Assembly (NCBI GenBank): GCA_933822405.4
Contig: CAKOGP040001714.1
Coordinates: 186,001-250,000 of the forward strand
Direction: 5' to 3'
Length of the DNA stretch: 64,000 nt
From: Cylindrotheca closterium
Lineage: Eukaryota; Bacillariophyta; Bacillariophyceae; Bacillariales; Bacillariaceae
Part shown: piece after piece, positions 22,241-34,292 of the stretch
How the letters are laid out: every line of letters starts with the position of its first letter
Position numbering within the stretch: the first letter of the stretch is position 1
Translations under genes and position numbers: made by a program
The notes under the pieces: model-generated
The model's input: the letters and a program-made list of their open reading frames with translations, nothing else
Database searches by the model: none
Told to the model about the DNA's origin: nothing

Positions 22241-24718
22241 CTATGCGATTGGCAAGTGATCGATGCATCTCATGGCATCGTAAATATCTTTGGTCCAATT
22301 TCCCCAAGGTTCCTGTTTCTTCATCATGGTCCAAAACCATTCTGATAATCGACCAAGATGCTTTTCCTCTTGTTCGATAGCATCCGGTTCTTCCAACGCC
22401 ATGGACGACGAATCATGAAAAAAGTTTTCACGAATCACTTCCTTGATGAGTTCCTTGGCTTTTTCCTTGGGGGCTCTCCAGATTTCACTCTTTTTGTTGG
22501 AAACAAAGCCTGGAGGACGAGCTTTTCCGAGCAACAATTCATAGACAATGTTGGGAAGAATCGTATTCAGATCCACGTCCAAAGCTGGTTTGTGAACGGA
22601 CTTGCGGGGACTGCCACCGGTAGTCTTGCTAGTGGTGGTGTTGGTTCTACCACTACAACCACCACCGTCGTCGTCGTCACCATTAATGTAGTCGGAATCG
22701 AATTCAATGATTCCCTTGGACATGCCATCAATATCCAATAGCTTGACCGTTTGGTGGTCTCGAGAGACCAGCACATTGTTCAGATGATTAAAATCAAAGG
22801 CACGCACGCCCACCAACGTCAAGTCTCGGAACGCATTCAGCAAGGAGACGAGTAAGACCTTCACGGAAATTAATGAAAACTTTTTGCGCCATTTGATAAC
22901 CTTTGGACATGTGACTCGATTGGACGAATAGTCCTCCAAGAACTTTCTCATGGTATAGGTAGAAAATTCTTCTTCGTAACGAGATAGAATTGCAACTTCG
23001 AACTTGTATTGACTTGGTTTGTCTGCGTTCGCCGAAAGGGCTACCCCGAGACCGTAAAAGCGGAGTACTCGGCCGTCCTTGTTCAATCTATTAGCAAAAC
23101 GAACACGCTTTGCAAGTCCTGCCTCGGATGAAGATTTCATCGAGGCAAGCATCTTGGACAAGCCAAATGGCCGCTTCACTGCAGCATTCCAGTGCTGTGG
23201 CAATGCGTCCATCCAGCTGAGTCCGTCGGATTTCTCCCAATCTCGAGGTGTCAACAATGGCGAAGTGGGGTCCAGTTCTACGTGATGAACAACTGCATTG
23301 GCGCCCATTCCTAGGATGCCACCCTCACCGGGGGCCCGAAACTGCTGGGGCGCATTGGCCTGAGTACTGATCTTCATGAAAGAACGTCGATCCCTCGGGT
23401 CGTCGGCGAATGAAAAGACGATTGGGTCGCAAGAGGCAAAGGCTTGTCCGGTCTCAAAATCCCATGCCCGAAGGTCGGTATTAATCAGATTGTTCTGCAA
23501 GAGAGATGATTTGGAGCTCGATCGTTCCTTGTGCTCAAATGTCCATGGTTCTTCAAAAGTCTGGCCGTCTTTTTCATAGGATGCAGAGAAAATCACCAAG
23601 GCAAATCGGCATTTGGATGTCCAGCGGATTCGAATCACTTCTGGAGTCTTTCTTGGTGACTCCAAGTCGTTGCCTTTCGTGGGTGTGTTGTCCTTTGATG
23701 CGTCTGTTGGTGGCGGAGTGGATACTATTTCGAGCCGGAACATGGCCTTCATTCGATCCAATTGCACTTGGAGATCAATGGCAGCCGTCTCCAACGGAAA
23801 ATCGTACATGGGGTCATGGCCGAAACCAGCAAGGACGACCCAGGACTTGGCGACAACTCGTCCTTCATCATTCAAAAGATTTTTGTTGGCCTCGTCCACC
23901 AAACACTGCTTCACGGCCGCAATTGTTGATACTTCAGGTATCATGACGTCCATACTACAATGTCCAGGTATCAGTAGTTCAACTTCAACCATGTTTTCCG
24001 CTTTCGTTAGTTGAGACTTCCTTCGAGATTGCTTTTCGCTGTTGTATTTTGCATCGGCGTGAGAATATACTCCCTTGATCTTCTTTGTCGTCTTGAGCAA
24101 ATGTTCTAGCTCCACTAACTGTCGCTGAAAGCCTTCGTTCTCCATCACAAAGGAGCGTTGCTCTGCACAACTCTGAAGTATGTCTTCCAACGGATGTCCA
24201 TACAGCAGTAGCACGGCAAGTCCCAAAGTTGCAGATCGATTTTGCCCAGCAACACAGAATAGTAAAAGCTTGCCATTTGCCTCAAGCGTCTTGGCATACA
24301 GTTTTTTGGCAATTTCCAAATGTTGGCTGCAGACACCGTCCGAAAGTGAATGCAAAAGAGGATAGTCCACGTCGTCTCGTCGAACGTTGGTAAACTGATA
24401 TTCGATCCCCTTTTCCACCAGAGTGTCAAGTGGCAAGTTGGAAATTCCACCCGAAGCACAGTTCAAGACTGCAGTGACTCCATTCTCCACCAACCAATCT
24501 ACGTTGCAACAATGATACTTATTGCCAATCAGAATGCTACTGATCGAAGCTGGCGTAGGATCGTTCAACATTTTGGTTTCCGGGTCAATCGGCATTGGCT
24601 TGGCCACCAGCTTTCGAATCAGCTTTAGACGAGAGTTCAGCTCATTTTCTTTAATGCCAAATAACAGAGGTCGTGTGCGTTTCATTCTTTTATTGGGCGA
24701 AGAGAGCTTGGATGTCAT
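22241..24718 (-). CDS. Dual-specificity phosphatase fused to a kinase-like domain
   Basis: A single uninterrupted 825-codon frame. Residues about 55-205 form a dual-specificity phosphatase: the CX5R loop is CVAGQNRS with Cys155 and Arg161, and Asp115/116 (RRDDVDYP) can supply the general acid. Residues about 243-333 look like a beta-rich ubiquitin-like module. From about 465 on, the order of protein-kinase motifs can be followed: a Gly-rich loop GGILGMGANAVVHHV (466-480), AVKRPF with Lys515, a catalytic-loop-like FDFNHLNNVLV with Asp642 and Asn647, and DIDG (662-665) in place of DFG. The usual Lys two after the catalytic Asp is Asn. So the phosphatase half looks active and the kinase half may be active or a pseudokinase. 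Substrates are unknown. The lack of introns argues against a splice-chimera artefact. Confidence 0.75.
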   Translation of the reverse strand: MTSKLSSPNKRMKRTRPLLFGIKENELNSRLKLIRKLVAKPMPIDPETKMLNDPTPASISSILIGNKYHCCNVDWLVENGVTAVLNCASGGISNLPLDTLVEKGIEYQFTNVRRDDVDYPLLHSLSDGVCSQHLEIAKKLYAKTLEANGKLLLFCVAGQNRSATLGLAVLLLYGHPLEDILQSCAEQRSFVMENEGFQRQLVELEHLLKTTKKIKGVYSHADAKYNSEKQSRRKSQLTKAENMVEVELLIPGHCSMDVMIPEVSTIAAVKQCLVDEANKNLLNDEGRVVAKSWVVLAGFGHDPMYDFPLETAAIDLQVQLDRMKAMFRLEIVSTPPPTDASKDNTPTKGNDLESPRKTPEVIRIRWTSKCRFALVIFSASYEKDGQTFEEPWTFEHKERSSSKSSLLQNNLINTDLRAWDFETGQAFASCDPIVFSFADDPRDRRSFMKISTQANAPQQFRAPGEGGILGMGANAVVHHVELDPTSPLLTPRDWEKSDGLSWMDALPQHWNAAVKRPFGLSKMLASMKSSSEAGLAKRVRFANRLNKDGRVLRFYGLGVALSANADKPSQYKFEVAILSRYEEEFSTYTMRKFLEDYSSNRVTCPKVIKWRKKFSLISVKVLLVSLLNAFRDLTLVGVRAFDFNHLNNVLVSRDHQTVKLLDIDGMSKGIIEFDSDYINGDDDDGGGCSGRTNTTTSKTTGGSPRKSVHKPALDVDLNTILPNIVYELLLGKARPPGFVSNKKSEIWRAPKEKAKELIKEVIRENFFHDSSSMALEEPDAIEQEEKHLGRLSEWFWTMMKKQEPWGNWTKDIYDAMRCIDHLPIA

Positions 24719-24974
24719 GTATTATGTATTCGTCAAGCCAGTAAGTCAAATCAAAACCAAGTGCAGGCTGCGATGTTACAGTAGATCCTGATTTACTGTA
24801 GTTTTGGAGGTAGGACTGACTGACTGTCCGATAAGAATCTTATTCTGGTAGATGCCGGACAGAGGTAAAGCGTAGTGGTAAAGCTATAACCCAATAATTG
24901 GCATCAAGATAGCCAAGTTATTTGTATGTAACAAAAGTTTAACTATTAGGATATACATAATACATTGTTCTAAA
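24719..24974. other. Short spacer
   Basis: 256 bases between two minus-strand genes: downstream of the Tweety-like gene and upstream of the phosphatase/kinase gene. No distinct motif seen. Confidence 0.4.
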
Positions 24975-27900
24975 TCAAAACATAAAGTCTTGCACTTCAA
25001 TATCACCAGCCCCTCCCTCACTCATGCTGACAGAGACCTGTTTTGTTTGGATTCCTGCAGGCCGAGACAATGGGGCTCCTGGAGCCGATTGGTTGGAGAA
25101 ACTATCACCCCTGGTCAATTGCTTTGAAACCCTATCTTTCTTCTCGCCCATAAGCGCTTCAGCATCTGAAATAACCGAGTCGATGTTAGAGTACACGGAT
25201 GTGTATGCTCGGTTCATCGGGATTTCATCAAATGCGAGCTCAGCAATCAGTTGCTTTGGTTCGGATTTTCGTTCCAACGCCAAAATTTGGGAAGGGGAGA
25301 TTGTATCTTCCTCGTCATGTGGTGCATCTTGTGCCATATCGTCGTAGTCGTCCATGTCCACGGGTGGCGGAGTGGGGGCAGGCTGTTGACCTACGTCATT
25401 ATAGTCGTCCATGTCCACTGGAGGCTGTGGTGCCCGTAGCGTTAGTGGCGGCAGATCCCCAGCTTCCATATCTCCCATTCTAGCTGAATCCACTGTCATT
25501 GCTGCAGAAGAGTTTTGCTTTGTGAGCCCATGGTCACTATTAGATTGCAAAACAGTAATGCTAGTGCCTCTTCTGAGTCGTCCACGAGCCTTCGTCTCCA
25601 CGAGAACGGGTGTAATCGACTCATCGCAACATTCATCTTGTGAAGAGACGCTTGACTTTCTCTCCATGATCGAAGGGGCACTATGGATGGATCTTCGCGA
25701 ATCGTTCGATTCCAATGTTGGTCTTTTGCTCTTTTCAATATCGCGGGATGAAAGCATCGACCTTGTCGAAACGTTGATTCCACTAAAGTGAACTGGTTTC
25801 GTGTTCACACTGCTCAATGAATGTAGAGAGACCTTCGAATCGTCCAGGCTCTGTTCGACGCTGCAGTTTTCTGCATCAGCTGCCACGAATTTAATATCTG
25901 AGTCTGAAATAACACCATCTTCGTTGATTGACTTCATTCTATCTTCTGCAACCAAGTGTCCCGGCCTTAACAGATCTGGAAAGGTGATCGAGGCGTTCCC
26001 AATGTCACTCGATAGATAAATCGAGTCAGAGTCAATGCTTTCATCCGCGTCTTGAGTCGCTGAAAGCTCCGACATACTCTTGATGGATGTGCCTTGGTTC
26101 CGCAAGAGTAACAAAGTGGGATCTTCCTTATTTTCAGACACTACATTGCACTGTTTGCTACTAGCGTTTGAGCTTTGGCGTTTGAAGGTTGGGGGGTCAA
26201 CGGAAGATACGGTTGAATTTCCATCATGATCCAACTCAATTGATTCAAGTACTGCCATTCCAATCATGGGTGTAGAGGAGGGTGCTTCCTTTGCGGTCTC
26301 ATTTATAACGATTGATCTGTGAGAAGTACTTTGCTCCAGAACCACATCTTTTGAAACCAAAAGAGGATTGCTCTCTGGGCTGTCTTCCTTCTTTTCTTCC
26401 TCATCAGGGTAGTCGATCGATGGCATGGCCAATGGTTGCGATTCTCGGCTATGCTGTTCCATATTGTCGATTGCAATAACCATTGGTTTGTTGGATGGAC
26501 TTCTGTCCTCACCCGAATCTGCATCGGAAGAACTGTCGTCTGTCAGTCGAGAAGTAGCAGTCATCAGTGTACCTTCTGATGTTGGTGGCTTTGCACTCTT
26601 GACAAGTGTCTTCTTTGAGTTATTGGGCACAGTCGATACCTTGACGTCCCACAATGCTGCTCGGTATGTCAGAACCAGCAACGCCATAAATACAACAATG
26701 ATTTGGGTTGTTGCAATCACAGCCAATCCTTCTGTTCCATCGGTGCAGATTGATTCATGAACTGCTTTGAAGTAAATGGGATACCAGAATCGGCAAGTAA
26801 AGAAGTCTCCAAAGTCTCGAAGATGATCCGACGCCGTGCACAGGTGCTCATTGACTCTGTTGTTGATGGCAAGGTCAAGCTTTGAAAATGTCCATGGCGA
26901 AGCGCCGCAAGTATTGATACGATCAGGTTCAAATACCTCCAAGTTCGAGCTGAATTGCTCGAAAAAAAGGATATCGTCTCGCAACTGTTCAACATTCTCT
27001 TGGAGTGGAATTGATGGCACCTGACAACCTTCAAAGACTCTGAGCATAATGTCTTCCATCAGTTCTGACGAGCCACCTGTGTAGGAACTCTCTACCATTG
27101 CAGCAACCTTGGGTCCTGGATCATCGTAGCATGTATCGGCCGCTACGAGCGACATCATCAAGAATGATACGGACAGAGCAAAGCTGAAAAACACCATGAT
27201 TCCAAAGAGTGGAAAGACGCACGAGCGCCGGAAGAAACCCACAATTTCGGGCCTTCCAAAACCAACCCCAGCGACAATTATAACGCATAAGAAGGACAGA
27301 GCGATGGACATGACCATCAAAGCCCAAAGAAGCGTGTGAATTTTCTCCAGATCAGCACTCAATCCAAAGGTGTGAGAGATCAGGAAATCGAGTTCGTTGC
27401 GAGCATCCTTAATGTTCTCTTGAATCCCCGTCTCATGGTTGATGTAGGAGATCGCTTTTTGGAGTTCTGGTACAAACGGAAGCCCAAGATCTTCTTGGCA
27501 ACTGCTGGGATCCTTAAGATCTGAACAGATCTTTTCAGTCTTCTTTGGACATACTTTATTGACTGCATCCAAGAGAAAATGTCCATCTTTCTTCACGTTC
27601 GTGACAGAGAACTGAATGTCATCCAAAAGATCCAAGCCATATTGGGCTCGTTCCTCTATTTTGTTAAATGTCTTGACCCCTTGATCCACAACTTTGGACA
27701 ACGCTTGAACTCTGCAAAAAGAAGAAGGACATACTTTATTAGCAACGCCATCGAACGAATCAATCCATCGTTTGGGAAGGATGTGGCTTCCTTCAACTTA
27801 CCCATCGGCACTTAACACAATTCCCATGGAAATAATCACAACGAGCGCAACGAATATAATGTGCCGAAATATCTTTTGGTGCTTTACAGTTTTGTCGAAT

Positions 27901-28806
27901 ACGGCATCCCATTCAATGATAGCCAAGTCTTCCTCACAAATTTCGTGGTGCACCTTGATGGTGAAGGGTCCCTCACATTCTCGTAGCATTTGAATGGTTC
28001 TCTTCAAATCACCCGTACATCGTTGATCGTTCACTGCTGCTATTCGGTGACCAACCTGAATGTCTGAACCATAGAACAAGCCCTTCTCATCGATATCATA
28101 CACCACAATGGCACCCTCTCTCGTCTTTCCCAGTGACAGACCAAGTTTTTGTTTCCTTGTTTTGATAGCATCCACTGTCACCATACTGTGTTCCAAGAGA
28201 TGCATTTCGTCTTCATCCATCGGCGGGACACCCTTGACATTTGGTTCTGCTGGTAGCTCACGTCTGCGTCCTGACAACCATCCAAAATAGGAGGGGCCTC
28301 GTATCCTGAAGAATACCAGAGCCCCGATCCAAAGGACAAACAGAACCGACATGGCAACCACACTCGATTGCAACCCTTTGATGTATGCACTTTGTTGTGA
28401 TTCCGTCCCCTTTAGCCAATGCATTACATTATTGGTGTACCCGAAACGAGGGGCGTGGTTGTGCAAATAGTTGGTCCAACCATTGTGCTGAGAAACAAAA
28501 AAGAAAACAACAATGCGAGGATTAGTTGAAATGCTACCAAAGTTGCAAAATCTTCAGCATCACATCTTTGGCGCTTACATCATAGTTTCGTTGAACAAAG
28601 GTTTCATTGCCGTCGTATGGTGCTAGGCAAGACATATTGTTATATTGCTCTCTTCTGCTTTCGGATGGATTTCCAATGGAGCGAGTCGTTTGAAAGATGT
28701 GGTCTGTGAAATACCAAAGTCCACTGAATTTTGAACCGACGGGTTCGTTGGATTGCCACATACACATCACATGCCTGTCACCATAATATTGGGGGGACTG
28801 GCCCAT
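24975..28806 (-). CDS. Tweety/prominin-topology membrane protein with PDZ-like insert
   Basis: Three exons (28579-28806, 27802-28487, 24975-27711) give 1216 residues. The N-terminal 115 residues have NMS and NET glycosylation sites and a WTNYLHNHAPRFGY segment that resembles the start of Tweety (TTYH) proteins. TM1 is at about 117-138. A PDZ-like domain follows at about 183-257 (KLGLSLGK, VGHRIAAVND). TM2 is at about 283-302. Then come a Cys-containing coil-forming loop, TM3 and TM4 near residues 430-490, a second Cys-rich loop and TM5 near 630-650. The remaining 560 residues are an acidic, Ser-rich, disordered tail with a doubled motif PPVDMDDYXD. The five-TM, two-loop layout is that of Tweety and prominin; a PDZ between TM1 and TM2 is not something I know from either. 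Function could be membrane shaping or anion transport, by analogy only. Confidence 0.7.
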
Positions 28807-29075
28807 AATAGACAAGAATACACACAAGATACATTTCCGTTCAGGTTCCGTTCGCGCGGCTTTTGCCAAAAAATTCGGGCTGGCGCAATTTCAAAAAATC
28901 TATTCGTCCGAATCGAAGATATTTCAGGGCCAACAACAACAATATGTCGCTTCACTCATCTTTCTATCGTACTACCTACTGTATGGTATCAGGGTACTGG
29001 TATCGTAGAAATAAAAGTCTCTTCATCTTTCTATTATCGTAGGTTGGAATATTGTATCTTTTAATCATCTTCTAG
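28807..29075. other. Short spacer
   Basis: 269 bases between two minus-strand genes, with GGTATCAGGGTACTGGTATC near 28984-29003. No other feature. Confidence 0.4.
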
Positions 29076-32000
29076 TCAAACATTATGTGGACTACCCAAT
29101 CCTAGGTCTGAAATAGTATGTGGGGGACCCAACCCTATTTCCGAGTCGCTTTCGCCCGCAGATACAAAGAGATCTCCATCGAAAAAAGTCTGAGGATTCA
29201 CAAATGAACCTCTGCCTGACAAGGACATCCGACGGAACATGGCTCCCTTTTGCGCCATTTGTTCTTTTGTTAGCGCATCCATCCTGCTACTTCCGAGACT
29301 CTGGAAATCAGAGAGACTACCAACACTATTGCTCAAATCCTCAGCAGATGCTTTGGGAGAGAGCACGGCGCCGGGTGATTTCCTCGGTGACTGATAGTCG
29401 TCAGGAAGGGCAACTGCCGGCTCATAGGAAAAGAAATTATCCTTTCCAGCCAGGCACATGGGAATAAAGCTGGCCTTATGACAATCCACAAGCCATTTTC
29501 GGAACTCTTCCCGACTATCGTACGAGCTCAATTTCACATAGTCCCAACCATCCAATTGACTTGTTTGGAGTAAACCAGCATCCGAATAGGGACGGAGGAA
29601 GCGCTTTTTCGCGAAGTTGTTGAATGTCAGCGTGGGAACGACGGCAAGCCCAGCGAGTAGAGCTGGTCCATGGGCGTTCTTAAGAAGCATCATTGCGAGG
29701 AGCAGAACTTGCGAGGTCACCATTGCTGATATGATCATATCATGGAGGAATGTCCACCTCATGCCGCCTCCATCATACATTGGCCGGTAGACAAAGATCA
29801 ATAACCATCGAAGAATTGGGGTTGAAACCAAAAAGTAGACTGTACCGATTGGAGCAACCAATGGCGATGCTGGGGCAAGTGCAATAACACACAAAAAGAC
29901 AAGGCCAGCGTCAACATACATTCGGTATGGCATAGGACCCCCAGCGCCACCTCCAGAGACAAGCCTTGAACAGCACCTCATCCCTGGCCAATTCTTGAAC
30001 AAGAATGTATTGAACTGTAGCAAATAGTTCACTGGAAGGGTAAAGCCAATTCGAATAATAATCCAATTCATCCAAATGACCGATTGAGAAGTGGGGATTG
30101 TTTTTGCAACGTGCATCACCACAACGGAAGCTTGGTTTCCCAATGCTGAAGTTGACAGATACCCATTGATAGTCATGGAAACAAGTGACTGTCCTGCAAA
30201 TGCTGTGAACAGAATGAAAAACCAATAGTATCGCAGCGCTCCGAGTTCCGCTTGACGAATACTGGTAGCGTTGCTGCCATAATTGGCAAAGAGCTTGAAA
30301 ATGAAAGGGCAGACCGAAAAGAAAATAGTATACAATCCACCACTGATAAAACCTGACAGAAGGTTATGGTGAGGAAAGTTTGGCCACGCTTCTTGGGCTG
30401 TATCCGAGAAGTATGTAGACGTCAGGCTACAGATATAACAAGAACCGAGTGAGATCTCCGAACAAAAGTATAATATGAGGACTGGAATGCACACTTACGA
30501 GAGTGGGACCGTATACAGCAGGCAAAAGAAGATCAATGTCATTATTGTCCTGAAATCAATGCAGTGTTAGCTCGACAAATTTCAATGTCACTGAACAAGA
30601 TTTCAAGGACTTACAAGTTGTTCCGTGCCTTCTTGGATGTGTCATTCAAGGTCACTGTGACTGGTTTGCAGCAACCGCGGCAAAATAGAATGTTGTTTGG
30701 TGGTGAATCAGCCAATGGAGGCACTGGGATACTGTCGATTTCCACCCAACGATCCAATCCACTGGCATCAGCAACACATTGTCGAGCCGACACCGCTAAA
30801 GAATTGAAAGTAGTACAGGGCAGTAGCAATTCAAAGTAAGCATTCATCCAACAATCTACTCCACACCAGATGAACTGACAAAACTCACCTGCTTGTCGTG
30901 ACGTAAATGTAACGACAGCATATTTTTGCTGCTCGATCAGTGAATTGATCACCTTCTTTGTACTGGGTTTCGCATTCTTCGCCACCCCTCCAAACCTTTC
31001 AAACTCCCCCGGGTTTTCTTCCACCAGAGCAACATCGTTCCACCAAGAGTAAAAGGATGTCCACTTCCATCTCCCATCGGCTATTCGGCGGTATCGTCGT
31101 CGTCCAACACTCCAAGGCCGTTCGCTGTTCAGAACCACTCGATTTGCCAGTTCCCAGAGCCGATGTGTGGTGGGATAGGAGGCGTCCACGGTTTCAATTC
31201 CAGATACACCTGACTCACCCGAGAGATTGGGCTTCAAATCTTCGAACGGATTGCTGCCGCTATCGGCCCGATTAGAAAAGTCAGTATTCGATCGACGTTT
31301 GCGAGCAATGGAAGCGTCAAGGTCTTGACCCAATGATACGACTTCACGTGCCTGGCTGAATCGGCGATTAGTTGGAAGAGGAAGCGGAGTTACTGCATCC
31401 ATTTCCTCTAGCTCTAGCATTTCAAAATTTTCACGGACTGCAGCTCTAAAAGTACTAGACCTTTTTTGGGAAGATCTTGCTGCGATAAGTTCCCTTCTTG
31501 CTTTATCCACCGCGTCTTGAGTTTCTTCTTCCATTTCTAATAATGTATCAACGTCTGCATATCGAATCCTCGAATCGTTGCACATTCCATTGGGGCAGCA
31601 AGCAGCACTGCAACAGGGAAAAAAATGTTAGTTCGTTGTTAATGGCAAATGGATCTTGTTTCGGTTCCATTCGCTTTCGTACCTCTGCGAAAACTCCCGT
31701 TCAAAAACTGCCAAAGATTCGATATTCTCTTCCATATGTAGATCATCCAATTGGAAATTGTTGTAACCAAACAAATCATCTGGGTCATCTGGATCAATAA
31801 AGCTAGTTCGAACACTTAGCCCTTTCGGGTTTGATCGAGCGTCCTTTTTCTTTCGGGCAGAAATACTACCATCACTATTCACCTTCTTCATCGGGGAGGT
31901 ACCTTGTTCTTGATCACCATTGAGTTCCGCCAGTTTCTGAACCGAAATATTGTGAATATTCTCTCGCCTTTCAGATCGCAATTCCTTGAGTCGAAACCGA

Positions 32001-33222
32001 ATAAAGCGGAGCCGTCGCACTTGGGTCGACAAGGCATAGAATTTGCCCCATACCAGCGCAAGATGGGCTGGATCAGGTAATATAGTTGCTGCTGCCACAC
32101 TTGAACTGAATCCAGGTTGATTGGGCACACACTTATCGAAAAATTCAATGGTAGCCTTGAGTTGTTCATCAACCGAAATGACATCACAGGGCGGTAACTT
32201 GTATAGTGCCGAGTACAACGACACGGGCGGCACCGTCTCCCTCAATTCCGGATGCGGTAAAAACTGCTTCAAGTTCATTTCTGGTCGCTCATACTCCACA
32301 TCCAAGTTGGCCAAGTATTCCAATTCTTGTTTCCGGTGGTCAAAATGCTCTGCTTCCAAGAAATATATCCGCCGGAGGGCAGAATTTTCGATCCATTCAT
32401 TCCAAACCAAGTCTGTTTTTACAATGAGTGGGGGTAGCAGACGATGATTTGACAGGGTGAGGAACGCTTGAATCAATCACAGGGAAATTGTAAATGCCAA
32501 CCATTGTGACGACAACACTTACAACATGTGTACGTGTAGATGCACCACGCAACGATGACAATACAAATCAGACGGGGTGTGATTCCAGAATCATTGACAA
32601 AGTATCGGTTCAGATTTTGAAAGAAGGGCTCCAGTCGAAATCCACCTCTGGTGTCCGTAGCATTCGGTAGTACAGCCTCATCCACAAATACCATCGGCGG
32701 AATGTGGGCAATCGTTGTCATTGCGTAGTTATCCATATGTGTAATATTCTTACACACCTCAGCACCCGAATCCGTAATGTTACAGGGTGCCGTCAAATTC
32801 AGTGGTAGAATAATGACGCAACACAAAATAGAAGTCAAAAAGGCAACCTTCAGCATCAATGAATGAAACTTGATGATAATGATTCCATCCAGATTACATT
32901 TCAGTAAGGTGCCTTGCTTCCCCTTATTACGAGTCCCTGTTCCTGGGATGCCTTCCAGCATTTCATGATAAGTCAAATTTAATGTCCACGGAATCCAGGA
33001 GAGGCCGTAGGGTCTGGAAAGTACATTCTTCAGGACTTCCTTTGGTCTTGACCAGGTGCGGGGTGCCAATTGACCATTTTTTCCAAAATGAACCGCAGCT
33101 GAAAAGGCAATCATGGCACAGGTGGCTATGAGACTGCAAAAGGCAGCATTGTAGCCCAAAGCCGTGAACGTCGCCGTTGTAGCAGCAGACACGACTGTCT
33201 CCGTTGTAGCAGACTCGTTCAT
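29076..33222 (-). CDS. OSCA/CSC1/TMEM63-type mechanosensitive cation channel
   Basis: Six exons (32523-33222, 31683-32412, 30889-31607, 30615-30795, 30499-30549, 29076-30426) join in frame to 1243 residues. The family forms dimeric stretch- or osmolarity-gated cation channels at the plasma or endomembranes. The N-terminal segment has a first TM (near residues 25-45) and a second after an insert with NLT and NIT glycosylation sites. The cytosolic RNA-binding-like domain follows, with AVVTFTSRQA across an intron. The C-terminal third has the many-TM core (TIMTLIFFCLLYTVPLS, then repeated helices to about residue 1090) and a Ser-rich tail. It is longer than plant OSCA proteins (about 770 residues) because of inserts in the cytosolic part and tail. 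The TCCK-to-YLVWNEW junction at exon 1/2 is the least obvious. Confidence 0.85.
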
Positions 33223-33851
33223 GTTTGAATTTTCAAATTCAGGTGATATGAATTCCCCCTAAATTGAACTATTCAGAATTCGAAAGATTGATTGATTCAA
33301 CCTATTCTGGAGCGGTGATCCCTTACTTGCTCAGTTCAGTATCGAAGTATATTACTGTTTGATTGGCTTATCTCATCAGCTGTTGGTTTGCTTCAGTTGT
33401 GGAAAGGTTTGTCTCTGAAGTGCCTTTGCAGTAGGTTCTTCTGATCCGACGAAATTGAAATCCGTGGGGAAAGTAAAGTGCGACATCCTCACTTATTGGT
33501 ACACATTCCACGTCTCTGTTGCAAGATGCCATCAGACTGGCGGGCGCGCGTCACGCTGGATGGCCTCCGAAATAGTGGGGGAATCTCCCCTGTTTTTTTC
33601 CTTCCCAAAACTACGGGGGACACCCTCCCCCTTTCCCTATGCAGTTTTCGAAACCCGAGTAGAAAGCTGTTCTTGTTTGTGTCGTTCATTGTTGTCGTTC
33701 ATTGTCTAGTTTCGTATGTTACTTTATGAAAATTGTTGAGAGTTCAGCCCTCAAAAATTATGTTTCTATTGTATTGTCCCCAGCAGCATTCTTAGTCCTA
33801 CTGCTGTCGTCTCGTCAGTCCTCTGCCCCAGCAGAAAGATTGGCCTTGTAT
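33223..33851. other. Intergenic
   Basis: About 630 bases between minus-strand genes. It is pyrimidine-rich near 33590-33640 and has no supported gene; the 84-codon plus frames at 33455-33729 overlap and show no domain. Confidence 0.45.
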
Positions 33852-34292
33852 TTACAAGGTAGGAACCGACTTGTTCAGGTTGTGGCCCTTTCGCCTTGTC
33901 ATCCTTGGTGTACCGGGGCGACGAACTGGTGACAATGAAGATGATGATGCACGCTCCTTCCTCTCCTTGCATTCTTGTTCGTGGTCTTCTTGTTGTTCCT
34001 TCTCCTCCTCATCAATGCGAATACTCGCATCCAAGGATAATCTTCGTTGAGGAATGAATGGGGCATCGCCACATATGGAGACAATAGCAGCATCTGAGAG
34101 ATCGAGGGATTGGCTCCATCGTTTTTCTCTCTTGGCTTCTTTGGGACTCGTGGTTGATTTTGTGGAATCTTCAGGTCTCGGTGGTGCACAACAAAATGTA
34201 CGTGGATTGTCCATTACAATTTCAAAGGATCCAAAGTCTTCCCTCTCTCGTAGGGAATTGAAATAGTTGGTCATTGCTACAGAGGCTGTCAT
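33852..34292 (-). CDS. Small Ser/Arg-rich protein of unknown function
   Basis: 146 residues from the ATG at 34292; the frame runs further upstream but only through a non-ATG opening, so this start is preferred. Features seen: NYFNSLREREDFGSFEIVMD near the N-terminus, then CCAPPRP, then two basophilic-kinase-like sites (KRWSQSL and QRRLSLD), an acidic Glu/Gln stretch and a basic Pro-rich tail (SPVRRPGTPRMTRRKG). It looks disordered and phosphoregulated. No family recognised. Confidence 0.55.
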   Translation of the reverse strand: MTASVAMTNYFNSLREREDFGSFEIVMDNPRTFCCAPPRPEDSTKSTTSPKEAKREKRWSQSLDLSDAAIVSICGDAPFIPQRRLSLDASIRIDEEEKEQQEDHEQECKERKERASSSSLSPVRRPGTPRMTRRKGHNLNKSVPTL

